From positions 34,957,712-35,021,711 of the forward strand of contig NC_030679.2 in assembly GCF_000004195.4 (NCBI RefSeq): a DNA stretch of 64,000 nt. Reading direction: 5' to 3'. The DNA comes from Xenopus tropicalis (lineage: Eukaryota; Chordata; Amphibia; Anura; Pipidae). The notes below the pieces were generated by a model, which worked only from the letters and a program-made list of their open reading frames with translations, made no database searches and was not told where the DNA came from. Below, in pieces: positions 22,942-35,320 of the stretch. Positions within the stretch are counted from its first letter, which is position 1, and each line of letters opens with the position of its first letter. The position numbers and the translations under genes were made by a program.

Positions 22942-23770
22942 TAGAGATGTAGCGAACTGTTCGCCGGAGAACTAATTCGCACGAAAATCGGGTGTTCGCA
23001 AGTTCGCAAGTTCGCAAACTTTTAGCGAAGTTTGCAATTTTGGGTTCGCCTTAGCTGGAGCCAAATTTTGACCTCTCACCCCAGAGCCAGCAGATACATG
23101 GCAGCCAATCAGGCAGCTCTCCCTCCTGGACCACCCCCAGACCACTCCCTTCCATATATAAACCGAAGCCCAGCAGCCATTTTACATTCTGCCTGTGTGT
23201 GCTTGATGAGTTAGCATAGGGAGAGAGCTGTGCAGGGGTTTGAGGGACAGTTTAGGTAGCTTTGCTGACTAGTAATCTACTTTCTACTGCTCTGTATGTA
23301 GCTGCTGGGGACAGCTGTCCTGCTGATCTCATCTGCTGTAACCCAATACGTTACACATAGTAGTGACATTGCATTGCAAAAAAATCACCTGAGCAACGCT
23401 TTTCCACCAGCAATAATATATTCCGTATCCACTACTGCGGCGGACGTTTTAAAGCAGTTTATTACACAAGTTTAGAAATGTAGTGTGATTTCTGCCCTTT
23501 ACAGCACAAAACGCAACGCTGTGTCAACAACGTATTTTTCAGATAAATTTTTGCCCTTGATCCCCCTCCTGCATGCCACTGTCCAGGTCGTGGCACCCTT
23601 TAAACAACTTTAAAATCAGTTTTCTGGCCAGAAATGGCTTTTCTAGGTTTTAAAGTTCGCCTTCTCATTGAAGTCTATGGGGTTCGCAAAGTTCGCAAAA
23701 GTTCGCACCTTTTGGCAGAAGTTCGCGAACGGGTTCGCGAACTTTTTTTGTGAGGTTCGCTACATCCCTA
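22942..23770. mobile_element. 829-bp hAT element carrying a promoter-like segment
   Basis: Ends TAGAGATGTAGCGAAC and GTTCGCTACATCCCTA are inverted repeats, with a perfect 8-bp duplication ATCTGAAA (22934-22941 and 23771-23778). Subterminal GTTCGCAA modules are repeated at both sides. The right half (about 23560-23660, with CTGTCCAGGTCGTGGCACCC) recurs reverse-complemented in the 430-bp copy at 49973. The middle holds a CCAAT box and TATA box. No transposase frame remains. Confidence 0.88.
23105..23188 (+). promoter_or_regulatory. RNA polymerase II promoter-like segment inside the hAT element
   Basis: CCAAT at 23105-23109, a CCACCCCC motif near 23131, TATATAAA at 23155-23162 and an initiator-like TTACATT at 23182-23188, about 29 bp after the TATA box. 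Order and spacing fit a core promoter firing rightward. Whether it is active cannot be told from sequence. Confidence 0.35.
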
Positions 23771-23791
23771 ATCTGAAAGAAGACACATTAA

Positions 23792-23870
23792 GGGGCAGAT
23801 TTATCAAAATTTTAGTTTGTGAAAAAAAAACAAAACGCAAACTCGAATTTTAATAAAGCAATTCCAAAGA
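23792..23870. mobile_element. Left end of a GGGGCAGATTTATCAAA MITE
   Basis: GGGGCAGATTTATCAAAA follows TAA, as in the Harbinger-type elements at 26420 and 51783. No right end is found. Confidence 0.5.
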
Positions 23871-26416
23871 CTGTGATGGAGGAAGAAAGGTCCCAGCTTA
23901 ATAAAACCATAAAATTACACATTGTGCCAGCTGCTGAACAAAGTAGGAGACATGAAGTAAAAACCTGATTCTCAAGAGTCTCTGCTTCAAAGAGCTGTAT
24001 AAATCCACCTAGTGCCACTAAACTCACCAAATATGCCTTAAATGAATACTACTGTTGGCAGTGCAACCCCCCCCCCAACAGCTATATTAAACATAAAATA
24101 CAATAATATTACTATTATAAAGGTAAATATAAAGTAAGCAAAAATACCTAAGCTGCATAAATGGAAGGGAGCTGCTTCCCCCAGGAAAAGAAAAAAACTG
24201 TCCCTGCTACCAAGCCACACCAATCAGCCAGCCAATACAAATGAAAGGGAGTTGGACAAGCTTTCTTGGACTTTTTTGCTGTATAATTTCCGAATTAAAG
24301 ATATGATTAGGTCAAGTGAGAATTTGTAGGTTTAGATTAACAATTTGCAGAATAACATTATAAAAGGATACAGAAACAACCTAAATGCAGGTCATGAAAC
24401 TCCGTAACTAAAAATATCCTTTATATTTTACAATAGGAGGTACATTACTCAATCATATTTAATTATTCAATCTTATTTAATTTTATAAGTAGTATAAGAT
24501 GGTAGGATGGATGGTGCAAGTAATGAATAATAATATAAGAAAAGGGAAATTTAAAGATAGAGGGAGAAAGGAAATGTTCCTTATTCTTTTCTTTTCTAAA
24601 TTGCTTAAAGGGCATACTTCTTATTTTGTAGGTACTCCTAAAAGAAGACATGGGGGGACGTCAACAGTAAGTAAAGAAAATATTATTTTTCTATGCCTTA
24701 TACATATGCAGCCGGCAAGTGTTCACATTTTGTTTCACCGTGTCCAGGCACCATTTTTTGAATGCTAAATCCTGCTGCTAGATGGTGCTAGAGTGCAAAG
24801 AAAAACACTTTAGAAAATGCCATAGACCATGTGCCACCTGGTGGCGAATTTTGGTATTTTTTTCTCTGCGTTGATTAGAAGTGACATAATGCATTTGTAT
24901 ATAAAATTGCTCATAATCACTGTGTCATCGCCTCCATATCTTTAATTTTTTTTTTTTTTTTACAAATAGTGACCCTAGCCAGCTCTGCTTGTACTATAGA
25001 TTGCAGCTATAAGTGCACAACATATGTTCTACACTATATTGGTGATTATTTATTTATTTATTATACTAGAACCCTATTATGCTGTTGAGCCACTGTGGTG
25101 ACTGACTCTCCTCTTATGTCTTCCACTATCGTTATATTTACTTATGGTATTATCCTTCAGCACAATAGCATAAAAACATATTCCACTATTCCATTCTATT
25201 AATTCCTCCAATTCCTCTAGCAATTCTTCTATTGTACAAGGGTTAGTGTGATTCTACCTCTGAGGATTTAACACTTTAGCTGCTTGTAGTCTCTTACTAT
25301 GCCAGTCATAATTAAGTGTAAAAAGACAGTTCAAAATTCTCCTTCTGAATTATAGGTATCACTTAGTGACTCCTCTCCAAAACTTTCACATGAATATCAA
25401 ACATGAATAAATGTTCTTATTGCTGCATTACATCTCCACCGCATACCCTTGGCAAGACATTTTAGATATTGTTCCTGGGGTATAGCACTAAATATATATT
25501 TATCAATCTAATATCAATTTATATCTTTGGTAATCTTGTCTAATAGATGTAAAGTTTGGAATTGTCTTTGTATGTTCCCCCAACCAATATCTGTCTGAAA
25601 ATCGAGCAAATGTCTATTGGCAGGTTAGATTTTCCTGTTTGATCAAACACAACATCAGCGGTGAAGAGTTTTGGTTTTGTGGCAACCACTTGCTCTCTGC
25701 TTCATGCTAATATTTCCAGTCTGTCAGTGGGTTCTATAAAGCATTTTTTTAATTACACTTTATATCTTACAATACATGGCCCTATAAAATACAATTAGAT
25801 CTAAATTTTTTTAAAAATAGGTTCCCATACAGCAAAATACAGTGTATATAATCTATGTTTTACATTAAAATAGCTGGTGAAAAAAATCCTAATTTGAAAG
25901 GGGAAGCAGTGCTGTGCCAAGAGCTAATTGTGCCCGAGGCAAGTGCCTCTTGTCCTGTCTCACACACCAGCTGACCACTGACCCACCACCCTCCTGCGGC
26001 AACAAGACAAGACAGGCAGTTGCGGCATCATAGAGACCCTATGGTAACAATAATTATCTTTTTTTATATTAGGGCCCCCCAGAAGCTGTGCCAAAGACAG
26101 CTGCCTACCCCAGTTCCATCACTAAGAGGTAGTAAAATTCCCTGGCATATGACTACTTGCCATCCCAAGTACATCATTGCCACTTTCCCCAAATTAAGTG
26201 TCCCTCTTTACATGTCCAAAGCTGCAGAGCTGCATAACAGTGTTCATGGCCACCAGCTATAACCAAATGACCAAGTCCAGTTTGGAGTATGGATTTCAGT
26301 CAGTGTGTATGCTGCAACACAACTGTGCACATCTGTAGTTCCCTTGTAAATAGCATGATTTTAAAATACATTCTACCATTCCCATAATATTGAGTCTGGA
26401 GATGTCACTACTACAG
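23871..26416. other. 2.5 kb without a supported gene
   Basis: Includes a C run near 24068, a T run near 24945, CTCF-like motifs near 24775 and 24834, and a GC-richer stretch at 25905-26130 that may be an eroded hAT MITE (GAGGCAAGTGCCTCTTG). No exon is supported. Confidence 0.35.
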
Positions 26417-26419
26417 TTA

Positions 26420-26639
26420 GGGGCAGATTAATCAATGTATGAAACTATTGCTCACCACAGCAAAATTCACTGACTTTCTATTCATTTCTATGTGATTTTT
26501 AGAAGCACATTTATCAAATGGGGAGTTCTTACTTTGACCCATTGATAAATACATTTCTAAAAACCCTACAGAAATGAAACAAAAAGTGCATACATTTTTC
26601 CGTGGTGAGCTCTAACTCACATGTTGATATATCTGCCCC
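26420..26639. mobile_element. Harbinger-type palindromic MITE
   Basis: Ends GGGGCAGATTAATCA and TGATATATCTGCCCC, flanked by TTA (26417-26419 and 26640-26642). The interior has the paired segments GCACATTTATCAAATGGG and CCATTGATAAAT. Confidence 0.8.
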
Positions 26640-26642
26640 TTA

Positions 26643-27705
26643 GAGTTAGTATTAACTGTTATAGGTTTTATTTATTTAGAACACTCTAGTTTTTTGATTA
26701 ATTGAAAGAGCAGATAAAATTGATATACAGTCAAATCCAGAGAGGTAAAAAAACAGCTTAATAAAAAAATGTGTGATTTGATTTATCTTGTTCTTCATGA
26801 AATAAAGTAGCAGACATTTTTTTTTTCTCTCATTATATTATGAAATCGAACAACCATGAGAATATTTAACACTGGTCATAATTCAGTCATTTCGAGAACA
26901 GCAGTGACTTTTATGCCAACTTTCCATCTAGATGTGGGTTGGTATAATAAAATGTTCATTTAGGATCAGCAAAGCAAGAAATCATGAATCTGTTTTATTT
27001 CATCAAGCTCTGCATAGTTTTCACAGAACAGCTAAAAGACAAGCCAAAAGGCTTCTATGTCGGTATGTAATCATAAGAACACAAATCACGCATTAGCGGC
27101 AAATTTTGATAATGATTTAGCTTCTCTTAACTCCCCCTACAGAAAGAACCCAATAGACAATATTTAGACTTTACACTGATGCATCACAAAGAAATGTTGC
27201 TGAGGGATATACATTCCAGTCGGCCTTACAGGCTACAGTATGTATAGAATTTTGATATAAATTCCAAGGCTTTGTATGCTGGACTAATTTGCAAGGCTCT
27301 GAAATATAAGGAATCATTCATCACTGTATGTCAAACAAAATTAGGTTATACCATAAGAAACTTTATCACATTGAAACAAATGTTGAGGCCTGATGTTTAA
27401 CAACACCTTTGTTGACAACTCATATTAGTCTATCATTAAATGTTAGGATCATATTATAGTATGGCTTGACACTCACTCTGTTTGTGGCACCTGATCCAGA
27501 TTCTGATACCTTAACTGATTTTGAAATCTGACACAACTGATATCTCATTCACCCTTTGGTAAAAATAGTGTGTATCTGTAAGGAAGTGAAATTAAAGTTT
27601 ATTGCAGAATGTATAAAGTTAAAACTATATTGGGTTTATCCACTAGCTGGCACCAACCACCGGGGTTGAGCACTGCCTCTTGGGCCTATTAACACCTATA
27701 GGCTT
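26643..27705. other. No gene seen
   Basis: AT-rich, apparently unique. No domain or repeat ends are seen. Confidence 0.4.
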
Positions 27706-27847
27706 TTAAGAAGCATATTTATCAGCTGGTAAACTCTAATTTTCACCCAGTGATAAATACACTTCTTCAAATCACATAGGACTGAATAGAACATGGGTAA
27801 GATTTTATGTTTTAAACTCTAAACTCACATTTTGATAAATCTACCCC
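27706..27847. mobile_element. Right part of a GGGGCAGATTTATC-type MITE
   Basis: GAAGCATATTTATCAGCTGG, ACCCAGTGATAAATACAC and the end CTCACATTTTGATAAATCTA then CCCC match the right half of the elements at 26420 and 33721. Confidence 0.6.
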
Positions 27848-27867
27848 ATATTGAGTCAGACCAGAAG

Positions 27868-28330
27868 GGAGCAGGGCCTTGTCAGAATTGCTAGATATGG
27901 GAGCCGAGTATTAGGAGCTCACTGTAGGGGTAAAAGTTAGGGTAGATAGAAAGGACAGCCCAAGTCCCAATGTAAAGTAAGATTTTTGGGTAGAGTCCAG
28001 GGCAATTGTGTGCCAGGTAGGAATCTGTTATCAGGTGTAAGTTAGGAGAACCTACAGGGGTTTGCAGAGAGGCAACTCGACTGAAGCTTGGACACTGTAA
28101 GGAGACAGGGGACCTGGAGGCTTGAGTGAGGAATGCTGTGTATAAAAGAGGAGAGAGGAAACATGGTGAGCTTGACTTGTGTAACTTGTGCACTGCTGTT
28201 TAATTGTCTCCAGTCTGCGTCTGTACTACCTGTGAGAAGCCTACAATAATATCTGCTGTTGTTCAGTGCAACATTTGTGTCATGACGACATGACTACAGT
28301 AAAGGCCTGGGTTGGTCCCAGGCTGAAATC
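27868..28330 (+). mobile_element. Possible LTR-like sequence
   Basis: A less AT-rich block with TATAAAAG at about 28143 and, some 85 bp on, ACAATAATATCTG before GTTGTTCAGTGCAACA. That layout (TATA box, then a weak poly(A) signal and a short tail) resembles frog Ty3-type LTRs. Boundaries and a target duplication were not found, so this is tentative. Confidence 0.25.
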
Positions 28331-28419
28331 ATTAAAGTCATAGGTACGAACTTTACTTGTCAACTGTGTGGGCTAGGGGTAAAAAAAAACAAACAAACTT
28401 GTATGGGTAACTGTATGTG

Positions 28420-30329
28420 AGCCTCATTCTATTAACTAAGCATGACCATTATGAGTAAAACCATGAGACACACTGAAGACAAGAAGATCTTTGAATCTAA
28501 TTGGGTTGACCCACAAGCAGGACCTGCAACCATGGTGGAAGCCTGAAAGTAAGGCTGATTTGACAGAAGCACACTCTTCCAGATCCAACCAACTTGAGAA
28601 CCCCTCATGATAGGTACCCTACTCCCACCTGCATTTAACTATCTGCTTCCCATTAGCTACTTGCATTGCACTGCAGGTATCTGTAGGAATCCAATGCCAC
28701 ACAGGCCTCTTATTGTCCTAACTTAACCTGACACAATCAACTCTCAGACTCATGTAATAAAAAAAATTAAAAAGTTTATTACTAATTAAAGGAAGTCACT
28801 CAGATATTAGGTGTGTTTTTTAGGCCATTTTTTCTCTTGGGAGAATCAATGTAATTAGTTATGTAAATGGTTCAGGAGTCCAACTTAAACTCCCATCATC
28901 CTGATGGATATTCAGAGCAGATCCACATACTTATAAAGTGATATACAGGCATAGGTTCTGTTATTCAGGTCTTTTCATAAAACGTTCTAATTCTAAACTC
29001 AGAATTAAACTGATAAAAAAGTTCATATGATAACTGACTCTAATCTCAAAAACCCAAATATTGGCAATGTTACTCTCTGACGGCAGCCAAAGTGCTCTCC
29101 TAAACGCCTATGGAATTTGCTTAATTATTATAATTAAATTTTTCATTCATTCATGAATGTTTCATATACATTTATGCATTTTTATCTAATTGAGTGCTGT
29201 GCAGTATATCCATCAGACTTATAGTCCATCGGTTATAGTTGGAATTCAAAGTCCTTTATATTATAACCAACTCCTGTCCTCCTTAAATAAAATAAATGTG
29301 CCCAGAACACATTCCACGTATTCGAGTGACTGCTTCAGTCAGAAACAGTTTTTTGTATTCTAAGTTCAGAATGGTAGTTTGTCATATCGGGATCAGTCAT
29401 GAGGATGAAGCATTTGAATATCAGGATCAGCCTCAGAATCAGGACCAGGTATCAGGATCAGAGTGAGGATTTATTGCAGTTTTCAGAGTGAGTCTGATGA
29501 TGTTTGATGCTGACACCCGATGGAGCCCTAATATGAACACTGTACAACTGTTGATGACATTATGATACTTTCTGTGATACTGCAGTGTTTCTGGCAGACT
29601 GCTCTTGCAACTCCTAACTTTTTTCCAGCAAATACAGCAAAAAACACTCTTTCTTAGTGTATCAGTCAGCAAGCTGTCTAAAACTGTTTATTTGTTTGGG
29701 CAGTTTGTGTAAAAGCTGGTTCCCACAATCGATATTGCTTTGGTTAACAGAAATTTTACAACTGTAAACAGAATTGATTTGTTTTTAACTTTACCATCCT
29801 GTCATTATATATTGACTTCTGTGATTTCCCTTCAACTAAGCTGTGCACAAAGAAGCTTCCAACTTTATCTCATTAACGTCAGTTAAGTTTATATATATAT
29901 ATATGCAAAAAAGTTCTGTATTCATGGGTCTTTGTCAAATAAATAAATAAATAAATGAAGAACGAACGCTATATAAATATACACATATACATATACAATA
30001 TTGTACAATTCCAGATCAACCTATTATTTCACTTTGGACCTTGACCATTTTCAATGTGTTTATAGCAGCAAGCTCAGTCATTGCAGACAAGACAGTGTGA
30101 AAGACACTAAAGCTCTTATATGTGTATCTTTTTAAAACAGCACGGCACAAGTAATGCTGTCCATTATTGCCTCCTGCTGCAATGATGCTAAACAGCATCC
30201 CTTTTTCTACTTAGAATACAGATGACTTCCAAAAAAAAAATCCTTATCTGTTTGATCACATACACACCCCCACCATTTTAATCTGAAACCTGTAAGAAAT
30301 CCCAGGAGGGTCTTACATCAAGAAGACTT
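28420..30329. other. 1.9 kb without a supported gene
   Basis: AT-rich. Contains (TA)n near 29892-29903 and (AAAT)n near 29940-29957. The minus-strand frame 29439-29672 has no recognised domain. Confidence 0.4.
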
Positions 30330-30334
30330 CAGAA

Positions 30335-30515
30335 TTACAGTGACCACAGCGAAGGGCAATTCACCCGGCAGTGAAAATTGTAGGCAACATAAACGACAGC
30401 ATTATTCAGAACCCCGGCACAGAACTCTGCACTTCCTAAAGTGCTCACATCGCTAGCCCCTTCCCACTCATTGAAGATAACTATGCACTGACACTCATAG
30501 TAAACGCACATGGAG
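30335..30515 (-). other. Candidate terminal exon, unproven
   Basis: On the minus strand a 12-T polypyrimidine tract followed by CTGGTTTCAG ends at 30516, a strong splice-acceptor match. The frame that follows (second base onward) stays open for about 60 codons to a TAA at 30335-30337 and contains several cysteines (CVYYECQC, then FHCRVNC). I do not recognise a family. A possible donor lies about 130 bp upstream (AAATG then GTAATA). The same frame could be chance, since the block is short. Confidence 0.15.
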
Positions 30516-30599
30516 CTGAAACCAGAAAAAAAAAAAACTGCATAAATGTCAATAAACCTGAATAGAGAAATCAATCGTTGCAAGAGCTCTAAGCCAAGT

Positions 30600-31120
30600 A
30601 ACAAATGGCAGATATGTGGATTATAGCTGAACAATCCATGGGAAGAATATGATTTTATTACCATTTCTTCCTGCCTGCTCTGTACAGCAATCCAAAGCGG
30701 TAACTTCAATTTTGCGGCTCTGTCTCTCCACCAAAATGGTCCAGGAGTATAAACACCACATGGATATCCCACAGTGCCCAGTGAGACGTGTCAGCTTGAG
30801 CCCCCTCCGAGCAGCTAACCTTGGAACGGATCTCCCTTGCTTACTATGCAGTGCCAGGCAAGCAAGAGAAGCACCCGCTGCAGTTCTGTGTAATGTCCAA
30901 CCTGCTTCTGAATCGAGCCAGGGCGAGGGCTGAATGAGAAGGATGTCCAATCCCCAGGCTTGCAGCTTCAGTGCTCACTTACATGGGAGATTGAGAGCTA
31001 CCACTTGGCTTCCAGGCCAGGGGAAAAAAAGAGCCCAGACGTACACGGATCACCCTGGATAGCTCCTTCCCTGGACAGCTCCTTCTGCGTTCCAGTGATT
31101 CACCACTTGTGTTCCAGATC
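30600..31120. other. CpG-richer, MITE-free block
   Basis: GC and CpG are visibly higher than in flanking non-repeat DNA, and no transposon ends are present. Open frames run on both strands (30621-30950 minus, 30649-30933 plus) without known domains. It could be a promoter or first exon of a gene extending beyond the window, or an unrecognised repeat. Confidence 0.25.
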
Positions 31121-31802
31121 TCTGATAATATTCTATTCACCCTAACCTCCACCCCCCCCCCTCCATCCTGCATAGAAGCAATCACGTACTACTGGCATTT
31201 ACACATCAGGAGGGATGAAAATGAGTCCTATAATGATTATTTAATAATAGAAAAAAAATGTTTGTTGGAATGGAAAAAAAGGAGGCGTTTAACTTGGCAT
31301 TGGCTGGGAAATGGAAAAACACCTTAATGCTTATTTGTATTCTAGTAATTGGTTTTGTACCCTTGTCATTTCTGTGTACTTTCATTAAATTAGGCCTACG
31401 CATCTATATTGAGAAAACATGCATTGGAAGTGCCCCCCCCCACCCCAAGGTTTTCCTTTCAAGCAGGGCAAGATAAGGGGCCCCTGGTCCCCACAATAAT
31501 GTTTAAAGGGTTGCAGCATCTGCTGATCCTCTGCCTCTCTCCTGATAACAATGCAGGCTTTCTCAGACAGGCAGCAAGCAGTCTGCTCCTTGTTACTTTC
31601 TTTCTTTTCATCCAGAGACAGCCTGGGACACAGCCTGCTCACATGATCAGTATAGCCAGGAGAAGGGAGGGGAGAGCAAGGCAAACTGCTGGCTAGGGAG
31701 GGATGCAGCATGGTGAGGGTGAGAGTGTGAATGATTGTGCTTGTTTGTTTCAGGCTGTTCTGATAGAGTGTCAATAAACATATTGAATCTGCTAGACTTT
31801 AA
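31121..31802. other. No gene seen
   Basis: Contains C runs near 31151-31162 and 31433-31441. Open frames on both strands have no domain. Confidence 0.35.
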
Positions 31803-32525
31803 GTGCACTAAGTGGGGAGCAAGCCTACCTATGACTACCTATATATTGAGTGGGGGAGCATGGCTACCTGTATTTTGAGTGGGGAAACATGGCTACCTGT
31901 TTACTAAGTGAGGAGCATGGCTACCTGTATATTGAGTGGAGGAACATGGCTACCTGTTTACTAAGTGAGGAGCATGACTACCTGTTAACTTAATGGGGGA
32001 GCATGGCTACCTATGCACTGAGTAGCATGGCTACCTGTATATCGAGTTGGGGAGCATGACTACCTGTTAACTTAGTGGAGGAACATGACTACCTGTGCGC
32101 TTGGTGAGGAGCATGGCTACCTATGCACTAAGTGAGGAGCATGGCTACCTGTGCACTAAGTGAGGAGCACGGCTACCTGTGCACTAAGTGAGGAGCACGG
32201 CTACCTGTATATCGAGTGGGGGAACATGGCTACCTGTTTACTAAGTGAGGAGCATGTCTACCTGCCCACTTAGTGGAGGAACATGACTATCTTTGCGTTT
32301 AGGAAGGAGAATGGCTACTTGAGTATTGAGTGTGGGAGTATGAATACCTGTTCACTAAGTGGGGAGCACAGCTACCTGGGTATCGAGTGGGGGAGCATGG
32401 CTACTTGTGCACTAAGTGAGGAGCATGACTACTTGTTAACTTAGGGGGGGAGCATGACTACCTGTGCACTTGGTGAGGAGCATGGCTACCTAGATATCGA
32501 GTGTGGGAGCATGGCTACCTGTACA
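31803..32525 (+). repeat. Minisatellite, 28-29-bp unit, about 25 copies
   Basis: Units share GGAGCATGGCTACCTGT. Two variants recur, one with CACTAAGTGA and one with ATATCGAGTGG, partly alternating. Divergence between units is moderate (single-base changes, one truncated unit near 32018-32030). No open frame spans it. Most units contain TACCTG, the core of ZEB/Snail-type E-boxes. Confidence 0.93.
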
Positions 32526-33330
32526 CAGACATACCTAAATTAACAGATTAAAAGGAAAACATGATAGTCCGTCTCTGCTCTTAGGGACCATTTAGTCCCC
32601 CCTCAGACTCACAGTATAATTTAACCCCACCCTCACTTTTTTATCATTGTTAAATGATGGATTATGGGGCTTGAAATTCCTTTACTTTCCAGAGAATTTG
32701 TGCACCACCCACTATGAAAAGAAGAGGGACTTAAAGTCCCACAATTTATCACATTCATTCATTATTGAACACGGTGAGGTAGGGGGTTACATGACACTAT
32801 GAGCCTAAGAAGGGTTTGAAAATGGTTCCTAAAATTTTGCCAGATCACTTGCTGGGCCCCACTAAATGCAAAAATGAGTGCTCTAAAATTTCTTAAAAAA
32901 AGATTTCCCATAGAAATGCTGCTTAAGCTCTGACTATGTGTCAGAGGGAAAATGGCCACTGGGTGAAAGCTGCTATTTTATTTAGGATAATTTGATAGTG
33001 CTGCTGAACGGAGGCGAAATATGAAGTACAAATGATATCTTTTGAGTCCGAAGCATGTGCCCAACTTATATACATGGTAGGAAAATTTAGGGTTTACATG
33101 CCATTATCCCTAGTAGTTATAAGTGGTTTTAGCCGCAAATTTGTCAGTGGTTAAGATGTATTTATTACATTTTCTCACCTCTACACTGGAGTATTCTAAA
33201 ACATTTCAGAAGCCCTGATGACCCACTATTCATTGATATAAATGGGCAAATCAGCATGGGCTTGAAATTTTAATATCATCCCATTTACCCAGGAGTTCTT
33301 GAGTTGTGCTACCATAGAAATCTAAGGAAA
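32526..33330. other. No gene seen
   Basis: AT-rich. The minus-strand 65-codon frame has no recognised family. Confidence 0.35.
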
Positions 33331-33571
33331 CATGATGAGCGGAATGCGGCTACCCAATGACTTTTTTAATGCGTGAAAATGTTTTATGACGCAACAGCGA
33401 CTTCATTGACATGACCATGACTTTTTTATGTGATTATTATTTTCCTAATTTGACAATTTTTTTGTCGCTGTGACTTTTTGCGATTTTGTTTCACAAAAAA
33501 ATTTACCAATAGCAAAATGCAGAATTTCGTGGCAAATCCATGCCTGTTAAAAAAAAATATGCACAACACTA
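33331..33571. mobile_element. Degenerate hAT MITE (TAGTGATG family)
   Basis: Starts ATGATGAGCGGAATG, has the TTTACCAATAGCAAAATGC and CAAATCCATGCCTG blocks of the family and ends near CAACACTAG. No clear duplication. Confidence 0.55.
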
Positions 33572-33720
33572 GTCTTTTTCATGCTTTTGTAAATTTTAAT
33601 GGATGAAATTTAAGAACTTATAGCTAGCAAAAAATGGAGGAACAGAATCAGGAACTCTTACTGGTGAGACCAGATGAGAAAATCAAGAAAGTTCCTCAAA
33701 TATTGATAAATCTGCCAACT

Positions 33721-33930
33721 TCCATTATCAAAATGTGAGTTTAGAGCTTAATACATAAAACTCATGTTCTATTCATTCCTATGGGATTTTTAGAGGCATA
33801 TTTATCAATGGGTGAAAGTTATAACTCACCATTTAATAACTATTCTTCTAAAAATCCCATAGGAATGAATAGAACATGGGTGAGTTTTTATGTATTAAGC
33901 TCTAAACTCACATTTTAATAAATCTGCCCC
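33721..33930. mobile_element. Palindromic MITE, GGGGCAGATTTATC type
   Basis: Arms run from TCAAAATGTGAGTTTAGAGC and its complement GCTCTAAACTCACATTTTAA, with a second inner pair around AAAATCCCATAGGAATGAAT. The right end AATAAATCTGCCCC is followed by TAA. The left end is eroded. Confidence 0.7.
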
Positions 33931-33933
33931 TAA

Positions 33934-35002
33934 GTCAAGGGTAAAAGCATAGCACTGGTGTAATTATGGTTATGGGCTCTGATCCCTCAGAATATTTTCG
34001 AAAAATGCCACTGACTTATATTACTTGTGTCATTGCTTCAACTTCTGAACAAGAAATAAAGAAAGGAATAATAAGGAAGGAGTAATATCAGCTCAGATCT
34101 AATGGACAGAGAAATGTTTGACTTTTTAATGAAGTAACACATTAATTTCTAATGCATAATTATACAGCAGAGAGAAAATACAGTATATGTCTACAATTGA
34201 ATCCACTAAAGCGCTCAAATAAAGTTCAATAGATGTCATGCATTTTTTATTTTTTTTTTTTGCTTTTTTTATTGACAATGTGAGTCTAGTAAATAAATTG
34301 TATGGATTAAAGTTCAGAATAAAAGTGAGACAATAAAAAAAATAGTGGGCGATAAATATTATTGTTCCCATGTTTTCATTATGCAATATATTTAATTGTG
34401 TTTGGACTAATTATAGATACCCCTCCCCTGATATTTAAAATAGGTTTACACTATATATATTTTGTACCAGGTACGGCAGTTATAAATATCAAACAAATGT
34501 TAAAGGAATTATCTCACTGGTTACTTTAGGCCAATATAACCTCATGACTTTAGATTCCAATTATCTGTGAAGCTGTCAAAGGCACCAGAGAGCACATTAG
34601 AATTGCTCAGTAATACAGTACATGCCTTAGTTATACATTTTCCCATGGACAAGATAGACTAATTATGTATGGCTTATGAGCATGCACTGTGTTATTGCAA
34701 ATAAGTTATCAGAAATTAGCTGTCGTATAAAGTAATATTATATAACTGCAGACTGATGTAAAACAAGGTGTTTATTTCATATTATCATTGTCTTAACAAT
34801 GCTGCTGCATTTGAGCCATATTTAATTGTGATGGCACCTAGTAGGGTGAAGGAGGAAAGGGGCTTTAAGTGATTTACTGGAAGCTTTCTGGAGACTTTGA
34901 TAGATTTGTTATTTTTTAGCCTCGCAACATAACTGCTTTATGCCTTCTAAATAATATTGACCTTGTCCATCTTAGCTAATATGTGTCTATAAGGCTAGGG
35001 AA
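33934..35002. other. No gene seen
   Basis: AT-rich. T run near 34250. 34560-34860 is free of known repeats and includes a homeobox-like TAATTATG. No exon is supported. Confidence 0.35.
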
Positions 35003-35320
35003 CAGTGATGAGCGTGTCTGTCCTATTTTGCTTCACCAAAAGATGCTCAAATCATTGAAGAGATTCGCGAAATAACGAAAAATGAGTGAAACGGCGAAAA
35101 TTTCACACGTCAAAAAAAATTATACGCACAACGCTTTTTTGACGCACATCATTTTTTTTTGCCACGGGTGATTATTTTTTTTTACATGGGTGACCATTTT
35201 TTTATCTGTCTGACAATTTTTTGATGTGGCTGACACATCAAAAATTTTTTGGCTCGCATCGAATTTTATCGCCCGTTTAGCGAAAAAATATGCCAATGGC
35301 GAAATCTGCAAATTCACTGG
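35003..35320. mobile_element. hAT MITE, right end eroded
   Basis: Left end CAGTGATGAGCG with TCTGTCCTATTTTGCTTC, and the CCAATGGCGAAATCTGCAAA block near 35293. The interior has repeated TTTTTTGACG/CACATCA modules like other copies. Confidence 0.6.

Noticed and set aside
30621..30950. 109-codon minus frame as a full gene
   Set aside because: No recognised domain, and its frame does not join to the better-supported acceptor frame downstream. Kept only as part of the candidate block.
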